This document shows, piece after piece, positions 18,996 through 28,324 of a stretch of DNA of 64,000 nt. This stretch comes from Stutzerimonas chloritidismutans AW-1 (GTDB lineage: Bacteria; Pseudomonadota; Gammaproteobacteria; Pseudomonadales; Pseudomonadaceae), in assembly GCF_000495915.1 (NCBI RefSeq), contig NZ_AOFQ01000006.1, forward strand, positions 1 to 64,000, written 5' to 3'. The position numbers and the translations under genes are program-made. The number at the start of each line of letters is the position of its first letter. Within the stretch, counting starts at the first letter, position 1. The notes under the pieces are model-generated. The model had not been told where the DNA came from and searched no databases. It saw nothing but the letters and a program-made list of their open reading frames with translations.

Positions 18996-21900
18996 GCTTC
19001 CTCCTCGTCTTGCGCCAAGGCATCCAGCGCAGGGCCGATCAATTCCTGAGCCAGCGTTTCGAAACGCTCGTCCAGCGGATCGCGGTCGCGGAAGGCCAAG
19101 GCGTTCCAGGGGTCTTCGGCCTCGGCGGCGATGGGGCTGAACTCGGCACCCAGCCAGGCTTCGCGGGCGCGCTTGCGGGCGCAGTCGAGCGGTTCACTGC
19201 CGCGGGCCGGCTTGCGATAGCCCTTGGCGAAGGCATGGCTGCTACGCGGCAGCAACGGCAGCGGTTCGCGGATGGCGCAGCGATAGGCCGCCAGCCAGGG
19301 TTCGAGCAGCTGCGCGGCATTGGCCAGCGGCCCCAGCTGCCAGTCACCGGCGGGCGATAGCATCAGGCTGTGGCGCTCGATATCGGGCGTGGCGGACAGG
19401 TTGAGCAGCAGATGACGCAGCCAGAACGGCGGCAGGTCCCATTCGCCGAGGCGGCCGAGCTTCCAGCCGAACAGCCCGGCCGGGGTCACGCCGTCGAGCC
19501 AGCCATGCACGCGCACGCCGGCCAGGGTGATATCCACCGGCAGCGGCTCGGGCACGGCGTCCGGGCGCAGTTCGAACAGGCGCGGCGCGAAGGCACGCAC
19601 CGGCCCGCGCAGCTTGCCCCACAGCGCCTGGCCCAGCTCGCCCGTCGGCAGCCAGCCGGCCGCACAAGCCATGCGCCGTTCGTCTTCATCGCTCCAGCCG
19701 TGTTCCATCGCCTGCAGCGACAGCCGACGCAGGCCGTTCCAGGCTGGCATCTCCAAATCGAACGGCTCATCGCTGGCGAGCGATTCCTGGTCATCGGCCA
19801 GACGCAGACCAAGGCGTTGCTCGAGCAGAAAGCGCGCCGGATGGCGGAAGCACTGCAACAGCTGCGACGGCTCGATGGTCAGCCAGGCCTCATCGGGCTC
19901 TGCGAGCCGGCTGGCGAACGGCTGTGGCTGAGTCTGCGGTGGCTCGGCCAGACGCCCGGCGGCGCGAAACCAGGGCGAGGAGAAACCGGCGCAAAGCCCG
20001 TCGCCGAAATTGCGCGGCGAGAACGGCTGCAGCGGGTGGGCGACGAGAATTTTCTGGCTGGCCGTCTTGGGCGCGGACTCGCCGGTATGCTCGGAAGCCT
20101 GCGCGGTAGGCGGCAGCACGGCGGTCATGTCCACTGCCTCCAGCACTTCACTGAGCAGCACCGACGGCGGCAGCACGGCGTTGTCGCGCGGGTCGCGGCC
20201 GACATAGGACAGGTACAACGCTTCGCGCGCCGAAAGCAGGGTTTCCAGCAGCAGGTAGCGATCATCCAGCCGCCGGGCACGGTCGCCGCGGCGTGGATGG
20301 CGACCGATCAGATCGAAACCCGACGGCGGCGTACGCCGGGGAAAGGCCCCATCGTCCAGCCCAAGCAGGCAGACCACGCGGAACGGCAGGCTGCGCATCG
20401 GCACCATGGTGCAGAAGGTCACCGCGCCGGTGAGAAAGCCCGAGGCGCCGCCGCCCTGCTGCAGGGCGGTGCTGAGCTGCTGGTGCACCAGTTCCAGTTC
20501 GATGGGCCGAGTCAGGTCTGCAGCCTGGGCCTGATCGCGCAACGCCGCGCATGCCTGGGACAACAAGAGCAACGTGTCGCCGGCTTCGCGCTCGTCGAAC
20601 AGGGTGTCGATCAGCACTTGCAGGTCATCCGCCCACTCGGCCAACGGACGCGGCCGAGCCAGTTGATCGGCCAAGACTCCGAGCCGTTCGACGAACTCCA
20701 CCAGCCGCCCGAGCAACTGCCCGCGCGCGCCTTCCAGAGCATCCAGCGGCCAGTGCTCGCCGAGCAGTGGCGCATGGTCGCCAGCCAGTTGCGGCGGCGC
20801 GGCAAAGCCCAGCAGCAGGCGGTCCAGCCCCTGGCGCCAGGTGAAGGCTGACTCGTCCGGCAGGCCGAGACGCGCCCGCTGGCTACCGTCGCGGCCCCAA
20901 CGCACGCCGGCTTCGCGTAGCCAGTCGCGCAGCAGCGGCAGGTCTTCGCTTTCGATCCCGGCGCGCCGGGCAATGGCCGGCTGCTCCAGCCAAGCGAGGA
21001 CTTCCTCGGCGGTAAAACGGCTCTGCGCCAGCATCAGCAATTCGAGGAAGGCCTCGATCAGCGGCATCTCGGCGCGCAGGCTGCGGTCGGCCAGGCTGTA
21101 GGGAATCCGCGGGCTGCCCTCGCGCGGGGCGAACACGGCTTCGATAAAGGGTGCGTAGCGCTCGATATCGGGGGTCAGCACCACCACCTGATCAGGCGTC
21201 AGCGCCGGGTTGGCGGCGAAACGCGCCAGCAGCTGGTCATGCAGAATCTCCACCTCGCGCAGCGGCGAATGGGCGATATGCACTTCCAGCGAACGGTCGT
21301 CCTCGGCCAGGCTGATGCGCTCCTCGGGCTGCCGGGTGCGCAGGCGCAAGATGTCGTTCTGCAGCGCGTGCAGCAGGCTGTCGTCGCGCAGGTCCTCGTC
21401 TTCGGAATAGAGGCCGAAATCCTGGCTGCCTTCGCTGGCTGTCAGGCTGAACAAGGAATCGAAGAAGTCCCGGCCCTGCTTACCAAGGCTGGCCAGCAAC
21501 GGGTGACCCACGTCCAGGTACCAATCGTCAGCACCGCTCTCGGGCTGGCGCGCCAGCTCGCGGATATCACGAATCTCGCCCCAGGCCTCGCGGCTGGGGT
21601 TGAGTGCGCAGACCACCACGTCGATATGCTGCGCCAGGCCGTCGAGCACGCGCAGGTGGTGCGGTGGCAGGCTGCTGATACCGAACACCAGCAGACGCTC
21701 CGGCAGCCCCGACAAGGGCTCGTCGCTGTAGAGCCGTTGCAGCAGATCGTCGAGCAGCCGCGCGCGGTGCGGATGGCCGTCCTTGGTCAGCTCACGCCAG
21801 AGCAGCGCCTGCCAGGCTTCGTCCGGGCCGAGATTGAAGGTTTCGCCACGCTCCCAGGCCGCCAGCCAGTCGTCGCGATAGAGCAGGTACTGGTCGAAGA

Positions 21901-22294
21901 CGTCGGCGATCTTCGCTGCCAGCGACAGCCGCCGGCGCTCGTCGCCACCGTCGAGGTACTGCGCCAGACGTGGCGCCAGCTCGAGATTGGCTGGCTCGCA
22001 AATCCAGCCATAGAGGCGCCAGGTCAGGGTGGTGGGGGAAAACGCCGATTGCTCGGGCAGGCTGCCCAGCACGGTACGGCTGAGGTCCCAGACGAACTTG
22101 GCCGGCAGCTGAATCTCCATCTGCATGGCGATGCCCTGCTTGCGCGCCAGCTCCAGCGTCAGCCAGCGGCCCATGCCCTGGCTCGGCACCACCACCAGCG
22201 CCGGAGCGAAGGGATCGGCGAGTGGCTGGGCGAGCAGGCGCGTGGCCAGTTCGCCGAGGGTTTCCAGATCGGGAGCGTGGTAGAGGCTGAGCAT
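18992..22294 (-). CDS. recC: Exodeoxyribonuclease V subunit gamma RecC
   Basis: An 1100-residue RecC, the Chi-recognising subunit with degenerate helicase and nuclease folds. The family amino end (LYHAPDLETLGELATRLL) and the VVPSQGMGRWLTLELA segment are clear, as is FCTMVPMRSLPFRVVCLLGLDDGAFPR in the middle. First gene of the rec operon and overlapping recB by 4 bp. The ribosome-binding site is weak, which fits the low abundance of RecBCD in cells. The gene is divergent from the Cache-protein gene across 226 bp. Confidence 0.97.
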   Translation of the reverse strand: MLSLYHAPDLETLGELATRLLAQPLADPFAPALVVVPSQGMGRWLTLELARKQGIAMQMEIQLPAKFVWDLSRTVLGSLPEQSAFSPTTLTWRLYGWICEPANLELAPRLAQYLDGGDERRRLSLAAKIADVFDQYLLYRDDWLAAWERGETFNLGPDEAWQALLWRELTKDGHPHRARLLDDLLQRLYSDEPLSGLPERLLVFGISSLPPHHLRVLDGLAQHIDVVVCALNPSREAWGEIRDIRELARQPESGADDWYLDVGHPLLASLGKQGRDFFDSLFSLTASEGSQDFGLYSEDEDLRDDSLLHALQNDILRLRTRQPEERISLAEDDRSLEVHIAHSPLREVEILHDQLLARFAANPALTPDQVVVLTPDIERYAPFIEAVFAPREGSPRIPYSLADRSLRAEMPLIEAFLELLMLAQSRFTAEEVLAWLEQPAIARRAGIESEDLPLLRDWLREAGVRWGRDGSQRARLGLPDESAFTWRQGLDRLLLGFAAPPQLAGDHAPLLGEHWPLDALEGARGQLLGRLVEFVERLGVLADQLARPRPLAEWADDLQVLIDTLFDEREAGDTLLLLSQACAALRDQAQAADLTRPIELELVHQQLSTALQQGGGASGFLTGAVTFCTMVPMRSLPFRVVCLLGLDDGAFPRRTPPSGFDLIGRHPRRGDRARRLDDRYLLLETLLSAREALYLSYVGRDPRDNAVLPPSVLLSEVLEAVDMTAVLPPTAQASEHTGESAPKTASQKILVAHPLQPFSPRNFGDGLCAGFSSPWFRAAGRLAEPPQTQPQPFASRLAEPDEAWLTIEPSQLLQCFRHPARFLLEQRLGLRLADDQESLASDEPFDLEMPAWNGLRRLSLQAMEHGWSDEDERRMACAAGWLPTGELGQALWGKLRGPVRAFAPRLFELRPDAVPEPLPVDITLAGVRVHGWLDGVTPAGLFGWKLGRLGEWDLPPFWLRHLLLNLSATPDIERHSLMLSPAGDWQLGPLANAAQLLEPWLAAYRCAIREPLPLLPRSSHAFAKGYRKPARGSEPLDCARKRAREAWLGAEFSPIAAEAEDPWNALAFRDRDPLDERFETLAQELIGPALDALAQDEEEA

Positions 22295-22520
22295 GGGCGC
22301 ACCGCGTGAACAGAAGTCGCTAGGTTACAGGCCGCTCCGCAAGGGAGCGAGCCGTGCACTTGAGTCTGTATCCCGGTTGCGACAACTCGTGTCGCAGCGC
22401 ATCTCCTCCTTTCGCCCTGCCCTTTTGCTTCTCTCGACCAATATCAATTACGCCGCGGCTGCCTAGCATGGGGCAACGGGGCGGCCGCTTAGTCGCCCGC
22501 CATCAGGTCAGGAGTCGTTC

Positions 22521-23417
22521 ATGAACCGGAACCGCAAGAAGCTGCTCGCCCTCTCTCTATCTGCCACGCTGGGCGCCGTGCCGCTGCTGCTGCACGCACA
22601 GGAGCCAGCCCAGCAGCGGACGCTCGGCTCGGTGGAGCGCAGCCACGCCAGCCAGGCACGCGCCCTGCTCGACAGCGCCGTGTTGACCTTCCAGGCCAAG
22701 GGCCCGGAGCAGGCATTGGCCGCCTTCAACGACCGCAACGGCGAATTCGTTCACGGCCAGTACTACATCTTCGTGCTCGGCGAGGACGGCACCATGCAGG
22801 CCAGCAGCGGCCCTTCGGCCAGCCTGGTCGGACTGAACGTCGCTGAGCTCAAGGATGCCGCCGGCAAGTCCTTTATGCGTGAAATTCTCGACAAGTCGGC
22901 CAAGCAGGACAGCGGCGAAGTCGAGTACAAGTGGCTCAACCCGGCCGACAACAAGGTCGAGAACAAGATCAGCCAGTTCCGCAAGGTCGGCGACCACGTG
23001 CTCTGCGTCGGCTATTACATCCCGCGTGCCACCGCCGAGCACGCCAAGGCGCTGCTCGAACGCGCCGTGCAGCAGGTCAAGGACAAGGGCGCCGACGCCG
23101 CCTTCCGTAGCTTCAATGATCCGCGTGGCGGCTTTGTCTTCAACGACGAGTACGTCTTCGTCATCGGCCTCGACGATGGGCGCTACCGCGCCAGCGGCAG
23201 CTCGCCAAACCTGGTGGGTGTCGATGTGCGCAACGTCAATGATGCCGCCGGCAAGCCACTGTTCAAGGAGATGATCGAACTGGCCCGCAAGCAGGGCTCC
23301 GGCAGCGTCGACTATGTCTGGCGCAACCCGGCGACCAACGCGGTCGAGCAGAAGCACACGCTGATCCAGCGGGTCGACGATGTACTGCTGGGCGTGGGCT
23401 ACTACACCCGCCCCTGA
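22521..23417 (+). CDS. Secreted protein made of two tandem single-Cache domains
   Basis: A 298-residue protein with a Sec signal peptide (about residues 1-26, ending LLLHAQ). Two homologous Cache repeats follow, roughly residues 40-160 and 170-296. Each has the long amino-terminal helix, a YYIFVL/YVFVIG strand, a G-D-G turn, an AAGK(S/P) segment and a closing VGYY strand. Such domains normally form the periplasmic ligand-sensing part of chemoreceptors and kinases, but here there is no membrane helix or output domain. It may be a periplasmic small-molecule binder that acts on another protein. AGGAG precedes the ATG. 140 bp downstream is the Na/Pi gene, same strand. Confidence 0.8.
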   Translation: MNRNRKKLLALSLSATLGAVPLLLHAQEPAQQRTLGSVERSHASQARALLDSAVLTFQAKGPEQALAAFNDRNGEFVHGQYYIFVLGEDGTMQASSGPSASLVGLNVAELKDAAGKSFMREILDKSAKQDSGEVEYKWLNPADNKVENKISQFRKVGDHVLCVGYYIPRATAEHAKALLERAVQQVKDKGADAAFRSFNDPRGGFVFNDEYVFVIGLDDGRYRASGSSPNLVGVDVRNVNDAAGKPLFKEMIELARKQGSGSVDYVWRNPATNAVEQKHTLIQRVDDVLLGVGYYTRP

Positions 23418-23557
23418 GAGGGCGGCCAGCAAAGCTTTGTGACGTTTCGGTGAACGGGGCCGGCAGGCCAGGGTCAATCGAGTATCCCCGGTGAAGATCT
23501 GCGTCCTTGTGACGCAGGCTTTCGTCGTTGCTGCTCGCCGGGGCAGGAGCCCGACCG

Positions 23558-25246
23558 ATGCTGACCCTGTTGCACCTGTTGTCGTCCATCGCCCTGCTGG
23601 TCTGGGGTACGCATATCGTGCGTACCGGGATCATGCGGGTGTATGGCTCGCACCTGCGACGGGCGCTCGGCCAGAGCATGCGCAATGCGCCGCTGGCCTT
23701 CGGCGCCGGCATCGGTGTTACGGCGCTGGTGCAGAGCAGCAACGCCACCGCGCTGCTGGCCATCTCCTTCGTTGCCCAGGGGCTGATGGCGCTGCCCACG
23801 GCGCTGGCAATCATGCTCGGCGCGGATGTCGGCACCGCGCTGATGGCCCGCGTGCTGACTCTCGATCTTTCCTGGCTGTCGCCGCTGCTGACGCTGCTCG
23901 GCGTCTGCCTGTTCCTCTCGCGCAAGCAGACCCGCGTCGGCCAGATCGGCCGCGTGCTGATCGGCCTCGGCCTGATCATTCTCGCCCTGCAATTGATCGT
24001 GCACGCCGCCGAGCCGATCACCGAGGCGCGCGGCATGCAGGTGCTGTTCTCCTCGCTGGCCGGCGACACCCTGCTCGCGGTGCTGGTCGGCGCGCTGTTC
24101 GCCGTGCTGTCGTATTCCAGCCTCGCCGCGGTGCTGCTGACCTCGACGCTGGCCGGTGCCGGCCTGATCAGCCTGCCGGTGGCGCTGGGTCTGGTGATCG
24201 GCGCCAACATCGGCAGCGGCCTGCTCGCCTGGTTCAACGCCAGCCTGCAGCCGGCTTCGGCGCGCCGCGTGGCGCTGGGCAACCTGCTGTACAAGCTGGC
24301 CGGGCTGATCGTGCTGCCGTTTCTCGGCATGCTGGTGGCCTGGATGGACACCCTGGGTGTCAGCGCACAGACCCAGGTGATCGGTTTTCACCTGATCTAC
24401 AACAGCCTGCGCTGCGTGATCCTGCTGCCCACCGTGAAGCCGATGGCGCAGTTGTGTGAATACCTGCTGCCGGAGCGTGCGCTGGACAACGGCGTGGCGC
24501 AGCCTCGGCATCTCGACCCCGCCGCGCTGGATACGCCGAGCCTGGCGCTGGCCAATGCGGTCCGCGAAACCCTGCGCATCGGCGACATGGTGGAGCTGAT
24601 GCTGGCGCGGCTGCTGGAGGTGCTGCGCGAAGACCGACCGGAGCCCGGCGACGAGATTCGCCGCCTGGACGATGACGTCGACGCGCTCTACAGCGGCGTT
24701 AAGCTCTACCTGGCGCAGATGCCGCGCGAAGACCTCGCCGAGCAGGAGGGCCGGCGCTGGGCAGAGATTATCGAGCTGGCAATCAACCTGGAACAGGCCG
24801 GTGACATCATCGAGCATATGGTCAGCAAGGTGCAGAACCTGAAGACGTCCAAGCGCCGCTCCTTCTCCGACAGCGGGCTGGAGGAACTTGGCCAGTTGCA
24901 CGCCCAGCTGAGTACCAACCTGCGGCTGGGGTTGTCGGTCTTCATCTCCGGCGATTCCCATAGCGCCCGCCAGCTGCTGCAGCAGAAACGCCAGTTCCGC
25001 AAGCTCGAGCGCGAACTGGCGCACTCCCACGTGCAGCGCTTGCACCAGCAGGTGGTGGAGAGCATCGAGACCAGCGCCGCGCACCTGGAGCTGATTGCCG
25101 ACATGAAACGCCTCAATTCACTGTTCTGCAGCGCCGCCTATCCGGCGCTGGAAGGTCCCGGCGGCAGCAAAGCGCGCACAGCAGCCGGCGACGCGCCGCG
25201 GGAAGTGATCTCCGGAGAACCTCACCTGCCGGGACGCCCCGCCTGA
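23558..25246 (+). CDS. Na+/phosphate cotransporter-family protein with PhoU-like tail
   Basis: A 562-residue protein with two Na_Pi_cotrans repeats. The QSSNATA motif (59-65) marks the first; the second repeat has SYSSLAAVLLT and GANIGSGLLAW. The last 200 residues are a soluble all-helical PhoU-like domain (RRLDDDVDALYSGVKLYL). Such proteins are thought to move phosphate with sodium, often outward. I chose the ATG at 23558, with CAGGAG 8-13 bases upstream; a TTG 30 bases earlier is less likely. The preceding gap holds a 7-bp hairpin (about 23497-23516). No PHO box is apparent. Confidence 0.85.
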   Translation: MLTLLHLLSSIALLVWGTHIVRTGIMRVYGSHLRRALGQSMRNAPLAFGAGIGVTALVQSSNATALLAISFVAQGLMALPTALAIMLGADVGTALMARVLTLDLSWLSPLLTLLGVCLFLSRKQTRVGQIGRVLIGLGLIILALQLIVHAAEPITEARGMQVLFSSLAGDTLLAVLVGALFAVLSYSSLAAVLLTSTLAGAGLISLPVALGLVIGANIGSGLLAWFNASLQPASARRVALGNLLYKLAGLIVLPFLGMLVAWMDTLGVSAQTQVIGFHLIYNSLRCVILLPTVKPMAQLCEYLLPERALDNGVAQPRHLDPAALDTPSLALANAVRETLRIGDMVELMLARLLEVLREDRPEPGDEIRRLDDDVDALYSGVKLYLAQMPREDLAEQEGRRWAEIIELAINLEQAGDIIEHMVSKVQNLKTSKRRSFSDSGLEELGQLHAQLSTNLRLGLSVFISGDSHSARQLLQQKRQFRKLERELAHSHVQRLHQQVVESIETSAAHLELIADMKRLNSLFCSAAYPALEGPGGSKARTAAGDAPREVISGEPHLPGRPA

Positions 25247-25262
25247 TCCAGATTCAGGTCGT

Positions 25263-26285
25263 TCAGCTAGCACGGCGTTGCCAGAGGCGGAACAGCGGCT
25301 CGGCGAGAAACATCACCAGGAACAGCCTGAGCACCTGCACCGCGGTGACCAGCGCCACCGAAAGCTGCAAGGCTTCGGCAGTCAGGCATAGCTCGGTAAT
25401 GCCGCCGGGCATCATGCCGAGCATCAGCGACACCTCATCCAACGCGGTCATCCAACCCAGCGCGCCGCCCAGCGCGGCGGCGACCAGCATGGCGAACAGC
25501 GTGAACAGCAGGATGCGCACGAGGAACGCCGGCGCACTGCGAAAGAACGGCCGGTCGAAATGACAGGCCAGCGAGCAGCCGATCAGCCACTGGCCGAGCG
25601 CGCCGGCCCAGCCGGGCAGGCCGATGTGCAGATCGAATGCTACGCTGGCCACGGCGCAGGCGGTCAGCGGGCCGAGCATCCAGGGGTTGGGCTGGCCGAG
25701 ACGCTTCCAGAGCAGCGCCAGCAGACCGCCGGCCGGCAGCAGCACGGCTAGCCAGGGCCAGCTCACCGGGGCCGCAGGCGGTGCCGCGACCGTCGGCAGG
25801 CCCCAGGTGAACAGCGCCGGCACGATCAGCACCACCAGCAGCAGGCGCAGGCTGTGCGCCGCCGCCACGCGCGCAGGTTCAGCCTGGTGCCGGTTGGCCA
25901 GCACCACCATTTCGCTGGCGCCACCCGGCATGCTGGCGAAGAACGCAGTGGCGCGGTCGGTGCCGCTGCGCAGCAGGATGAAGAGGCCGATCAGGCCCAG
26001 CAGCAGCGTGCCGACCGCACCGGCGAGGATCACGCCGAGATGCGCCAGCACCTGCTGCATGACCTCACTGGTGAAGTGCAGGCCGATGGCGCTGGCGACG
26101 ATCCATTGCCCGACCTGACGGCCGCGCGGCACCTCGCTCACCAGCCAGCCGCTGCAGCGCACGGCGATCACCGCCAGTAGCGAGCCGATCATCCACGGCA
26201 GCGGCCAGTTGGCCAGAGTTGCCAGCCAGCCGCCGACCGCACCGATCAGCGGGGTCGCCCACCAGGCCGGCAGCCGCCGATGCAT
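25263..26285 (-). CDS. AbrB-family membrane protein (duplicated-domain transporter type)
   Basis: A 340-residue polytopic membrane protein with two repeats; GRQVGQWIVASAIGLHFT in the first half and GWAGALGQWLIGCSLACHFDR in the second mark the duplication. FFASMPGGASEMV and LGMMPGGITELCLTAEAL are the matching conserved loops. The family is often mislabelled a transcriptional regulator but is integral membrane; one member (AbrB of B. subtilis is unrelated) lends its name by database accident. It starts 1 bp after the tctA stop, so it is the last gene of the tricarboxylate operon and may assist that transport; function is inferred only from position. Confidence 0.8.
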   Translation of the reverse strand: MHRRLPAWWATPLIGAVGGWLATLANWPLPWMIGSLLAVIAVRCSGWLVSEVPRGRQVGQWIVASAIGLHFTSEVMQQVLAHLGVILAGAVGTLLLGLIGLFILLRSGTDRATAFFASMPGGASEMVVLANRHQAEPARVAAAHSLRLLLVVLIVPALFTWGLPTVAAPPAAPVSWPWLAVLLPAGGLLALLWKRLGQPNPWMLGPLTACAVASVAFDLHIGLPGWAGALGQWLIGCSLACHFDRPFFRSAPAFLVRILLFTLFAMLVAAALGGALGWMTALDEVSLMLGMMPGGITELCLTAEALQLSVALVTAVQVLRLFLVMFLAEPLFRLWQRRAS

Positions 26286-26286
26286 G

Positions 26287-27801
26287 TCAGGCCTGCGCCT
26301 CGACCACGTTGGCGCGACGGCGCTTGAGGTACCAGCGCAGCGCCGGCATGCCGAGCATCGCCACGGTCAGCGCCCACAGCGCCAGGGTGATCGGGCTACC
26401 CCAGAGGATGCCCAGCTCACCGTTGGAGATCGACAGCGCACGGCGCAGGTTGTCTTCCATCATCTCGCCGAGCACAAAGCCGAGAATCAGCGCCGACAGC
26501 GGGAAGTCCAGCTTGCGCAGCAAGTAGCCGAACACGCCGAGGCCGACCATCAGCACCAGGTCGAAGGTGGTGCTGTGCACCGAATACACGCCGACCATGC
26601 TGATCACGGTGATCGCCGGCACGAGCACCCAGTTCGGCACGGCGAGCATGCGCGAGAACAGGCCGACCAGCGGGATGTTCATCACCAGCAGGATCACGTT
26701 GCCGATGAACAGCGAAGCGATCAGGCCCCAGACCACGTCCGGCTGCTGTTCGAACAGCAGCGGGCCGGGGGTGATGTTGTACAGCGTCAGCGCGCCGATC
26801 ATCACCGCCGTGGTGCCCGAACCCGGTACGCCGAGGGTCAGCATGGGAATCAGCGAGCCACAGGCGGAAGCGTTGTTGGCCGCTTCCGGCGCCGCCAGGC
26901 CGCGCAGGTCGCCATCGCCGAAGCGGCCCTTGTCGCCGGCCATGCGCTTCTCGCTCATGTAGGTCATGGCGCTGGCGATGGTCGCCCCGGCGCCCGGCAG
27001 CGTGCCGATGACGAAGCCGGCCACGGCGCTGCGCACCATGGTCCAGAAGGTCAGACAGAACTCCTTGAAGTTGAACAGCAACCGGCCGCTGGCCTTCACC
27101 GCCTTCTGCCCGCTGTGGGTTTTCTCCAGCATCAGCAGGATCTCGCTGACGCTGAAGAAGCCGATCACCACGATGACGAACTGGATGCCGTCGGACAGGC
27201 TGACGCTGCCGAAGGTGAAGCGGTAGACGCCGGTAGTGGAATCGACACCGACGGTGGCCAGGGCCAGGCCCATCAGCGCGGCCATCAGCGTCTTCACCGG
27301 CTTGTCGCCGACCATGCCGCCAAGGCAGGCGATGGCGAAGATCATCAGCACGAAGTACTCCGCCGGGCCGAAGGCCACCGCCCACTTGGCCAGCAGCGGG
27401 GCGAACAGCACCACCCCGCAGGTGGCGATGGTGCTGCCGATAAAGGAGCTGACCGCGGACAGCGACAGCGCGATGCCCGCCTTGCCCTGGCGCGCCAGCG
27501 GGTAGCCGTCGAGGGTGGTCATCACCGCGGCAGCATCACCCGGCACGTTGAGCAGGATCGCCGAGATGCGGCCACCGTATTCGCAGCCCAGGTACACGGC
27601 GGCGAGCAGGATCAGTGCGGTCTCCGGCGGCAGGCCGAGGGCGAAGGCCAGCGGCAGCAGCAGCGCCACGCCGTTGATCGGGCCGAGGCCCGGCAAGAGG
27701 CCGACCACGGTGCCGACGAAGGCGCCGAACAGCGCCACCAGCAGGTTGGTCGGTCGCGTGGCGACATCGAAGCCCTGCATCAAGAAATTCAGTGTTTCCA
27801 T
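26287..27801 (-). CDS. tctA: Tripartite tricarboxylate transporter large permease TctA
   Basis: A 504-residue protein with about 11-12 membrane helices. The GLLPGLGPINGVALLLPL motif near the amino end and the repeated GTLPGAGATIASAMTYMSEK in the second half are TctA signatures. It is the channel subunit of the TTT family, which uses a periplasmic receptor and the proton/sodium gradient rather than ATP. The ATG at 27801 is 1 bp from the tctB stop; an in-frame upstream start lies within tctB and has no family character. Confidence 0.95.
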   Translation of the reverse strand: METLNFLMQGFDVATRPTNLLVALFGAFVGTVVGLLPGLGPINGVALLLPLAFALGLPPETALILLAAVYLGCEYGGRISAILLNVPGDAAAVMTTLDGYPLARQGKAGIALSLSAVSSFIGSTIATCGVVLFAPLLAKWAVAFGPAEYFVLMIFAIACLGGMVGDKPVKTLMAALMGLALATVGVDSTTGVYRFTFGSVSLSDGIQFVIVVIGFFSVSEILLMLEKTHSGQKAVKASGRLLFNFKEFCLTFWTMVRSAVAGFVIGTLPGAGATIASAMTYMSEKRMAGDKGRFGDGDLRGLAAPEAANNASACGSLIPMLTLGVPGSGTTAVMIGALTLYNITPGPLLFEQQPDVVWGLIASLFIGNVILLVMNIPLVGLFSRMLAVPNWVLVPAITVISMVGVYSVHSTTFDLVLMVGLGVFGYLLRKLDFPLSALILGFVLGEMMEDNLRRALSISNGELGILWGSPITLALWALTVAMLGMPALRWYLKRRRANVVEAQA

Positions 27802-27802
27802 T

Positions 27803-28246
27803 TCAGCTCTCCAGCAGACGCAGCAGGCCAAGCGGCAGCGGCACGTCCAGCAGGTAATCGAACAGCCCGTAGAGCAGCACGCCAAGCAGCGCACCGCTGA
27901 TCACGCTGGGCCACAGGCGACCGTTGAACAGCAGACCGAGGGCGAAACCGGCCAGGGCGGTGCTGATGACGAAACCCAGGGTTTCGAACAGCAGCGCGTA
28001 GGCCAGCAGGGCCAGCACGCACAGCACGGCGCGCTGCGCCTTGGGCCGATCGAACGCCGGCGTCGGCTCACCGTGCGGCTTGAACAGCAGCCACGCCGCA
28101 CCACAGGCCATCAGCAACAGCAGCAGCAGCGGGTAGGCGCGCGGCCCGACCGGGTCGTAGGCAAAGGGCGCCTCGAAGCCCCAGGCGAGCAGGGCGAGGC
28201 CGGCGCAGGCGAGCAACCACGCCGCGGCGAAGACACGTACGTACAT
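27803..28246 (-). CDS. tctB: Tripartite tricarboxylate transporter small membrane subunit TctB
   Basis: A 147-residue protein with four membrane helices (roughly residues 5-25, 38-52, 73-105 and 115-140), the TctB/DUF1468 layout. The DPVGPRAYPLLL loop after the first helix is characteristic. It partners TctA. The gene follows tctC by 78 bp, a gap filled with two strong hairpins, and sits 1 bp ahead of tctA. Confidence 0.9.
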   Translation of the reverse strand: MYVRVFAAAWLLACAGLALLAWGFEAPFAYDPVGPRAYPLLLLLLMACGAAWLLFKPHGEPTPAFDRPKAQRAVLCVLALLAYALLFETLGFVISTALAGFALGLLFNGRLWPSVISGALLGVLLYGLFDYLLDVPLPLGLLRLLES

Positions 28247-28269
28247 GACGGGATACCTCAGGGATTCGG

Positions 28270-28316
28270 CGATCCGGCAGCTGCCGGATCGACCGTGCGG
28301 CCCGCGAACGCGGGCC
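28270..28316. repeat. Two hairpins between tctC and tctB
   Basis: A perfect 22-bp palindrome (28270-28291) is followed by an 8-bp stem pair (299-306 with 309-316 of the 28-kb block, i.e. 28299-28306 with 28309-28316). Together they fill the tctC-tctB gap. No T-run follows. They probably reduce or stabilise transcript at this junction so that the periplasmic receptor exceeds the membrane subunits. Confidence 0.7.
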
Positions 28317-28324
28317 GGTTCGCG

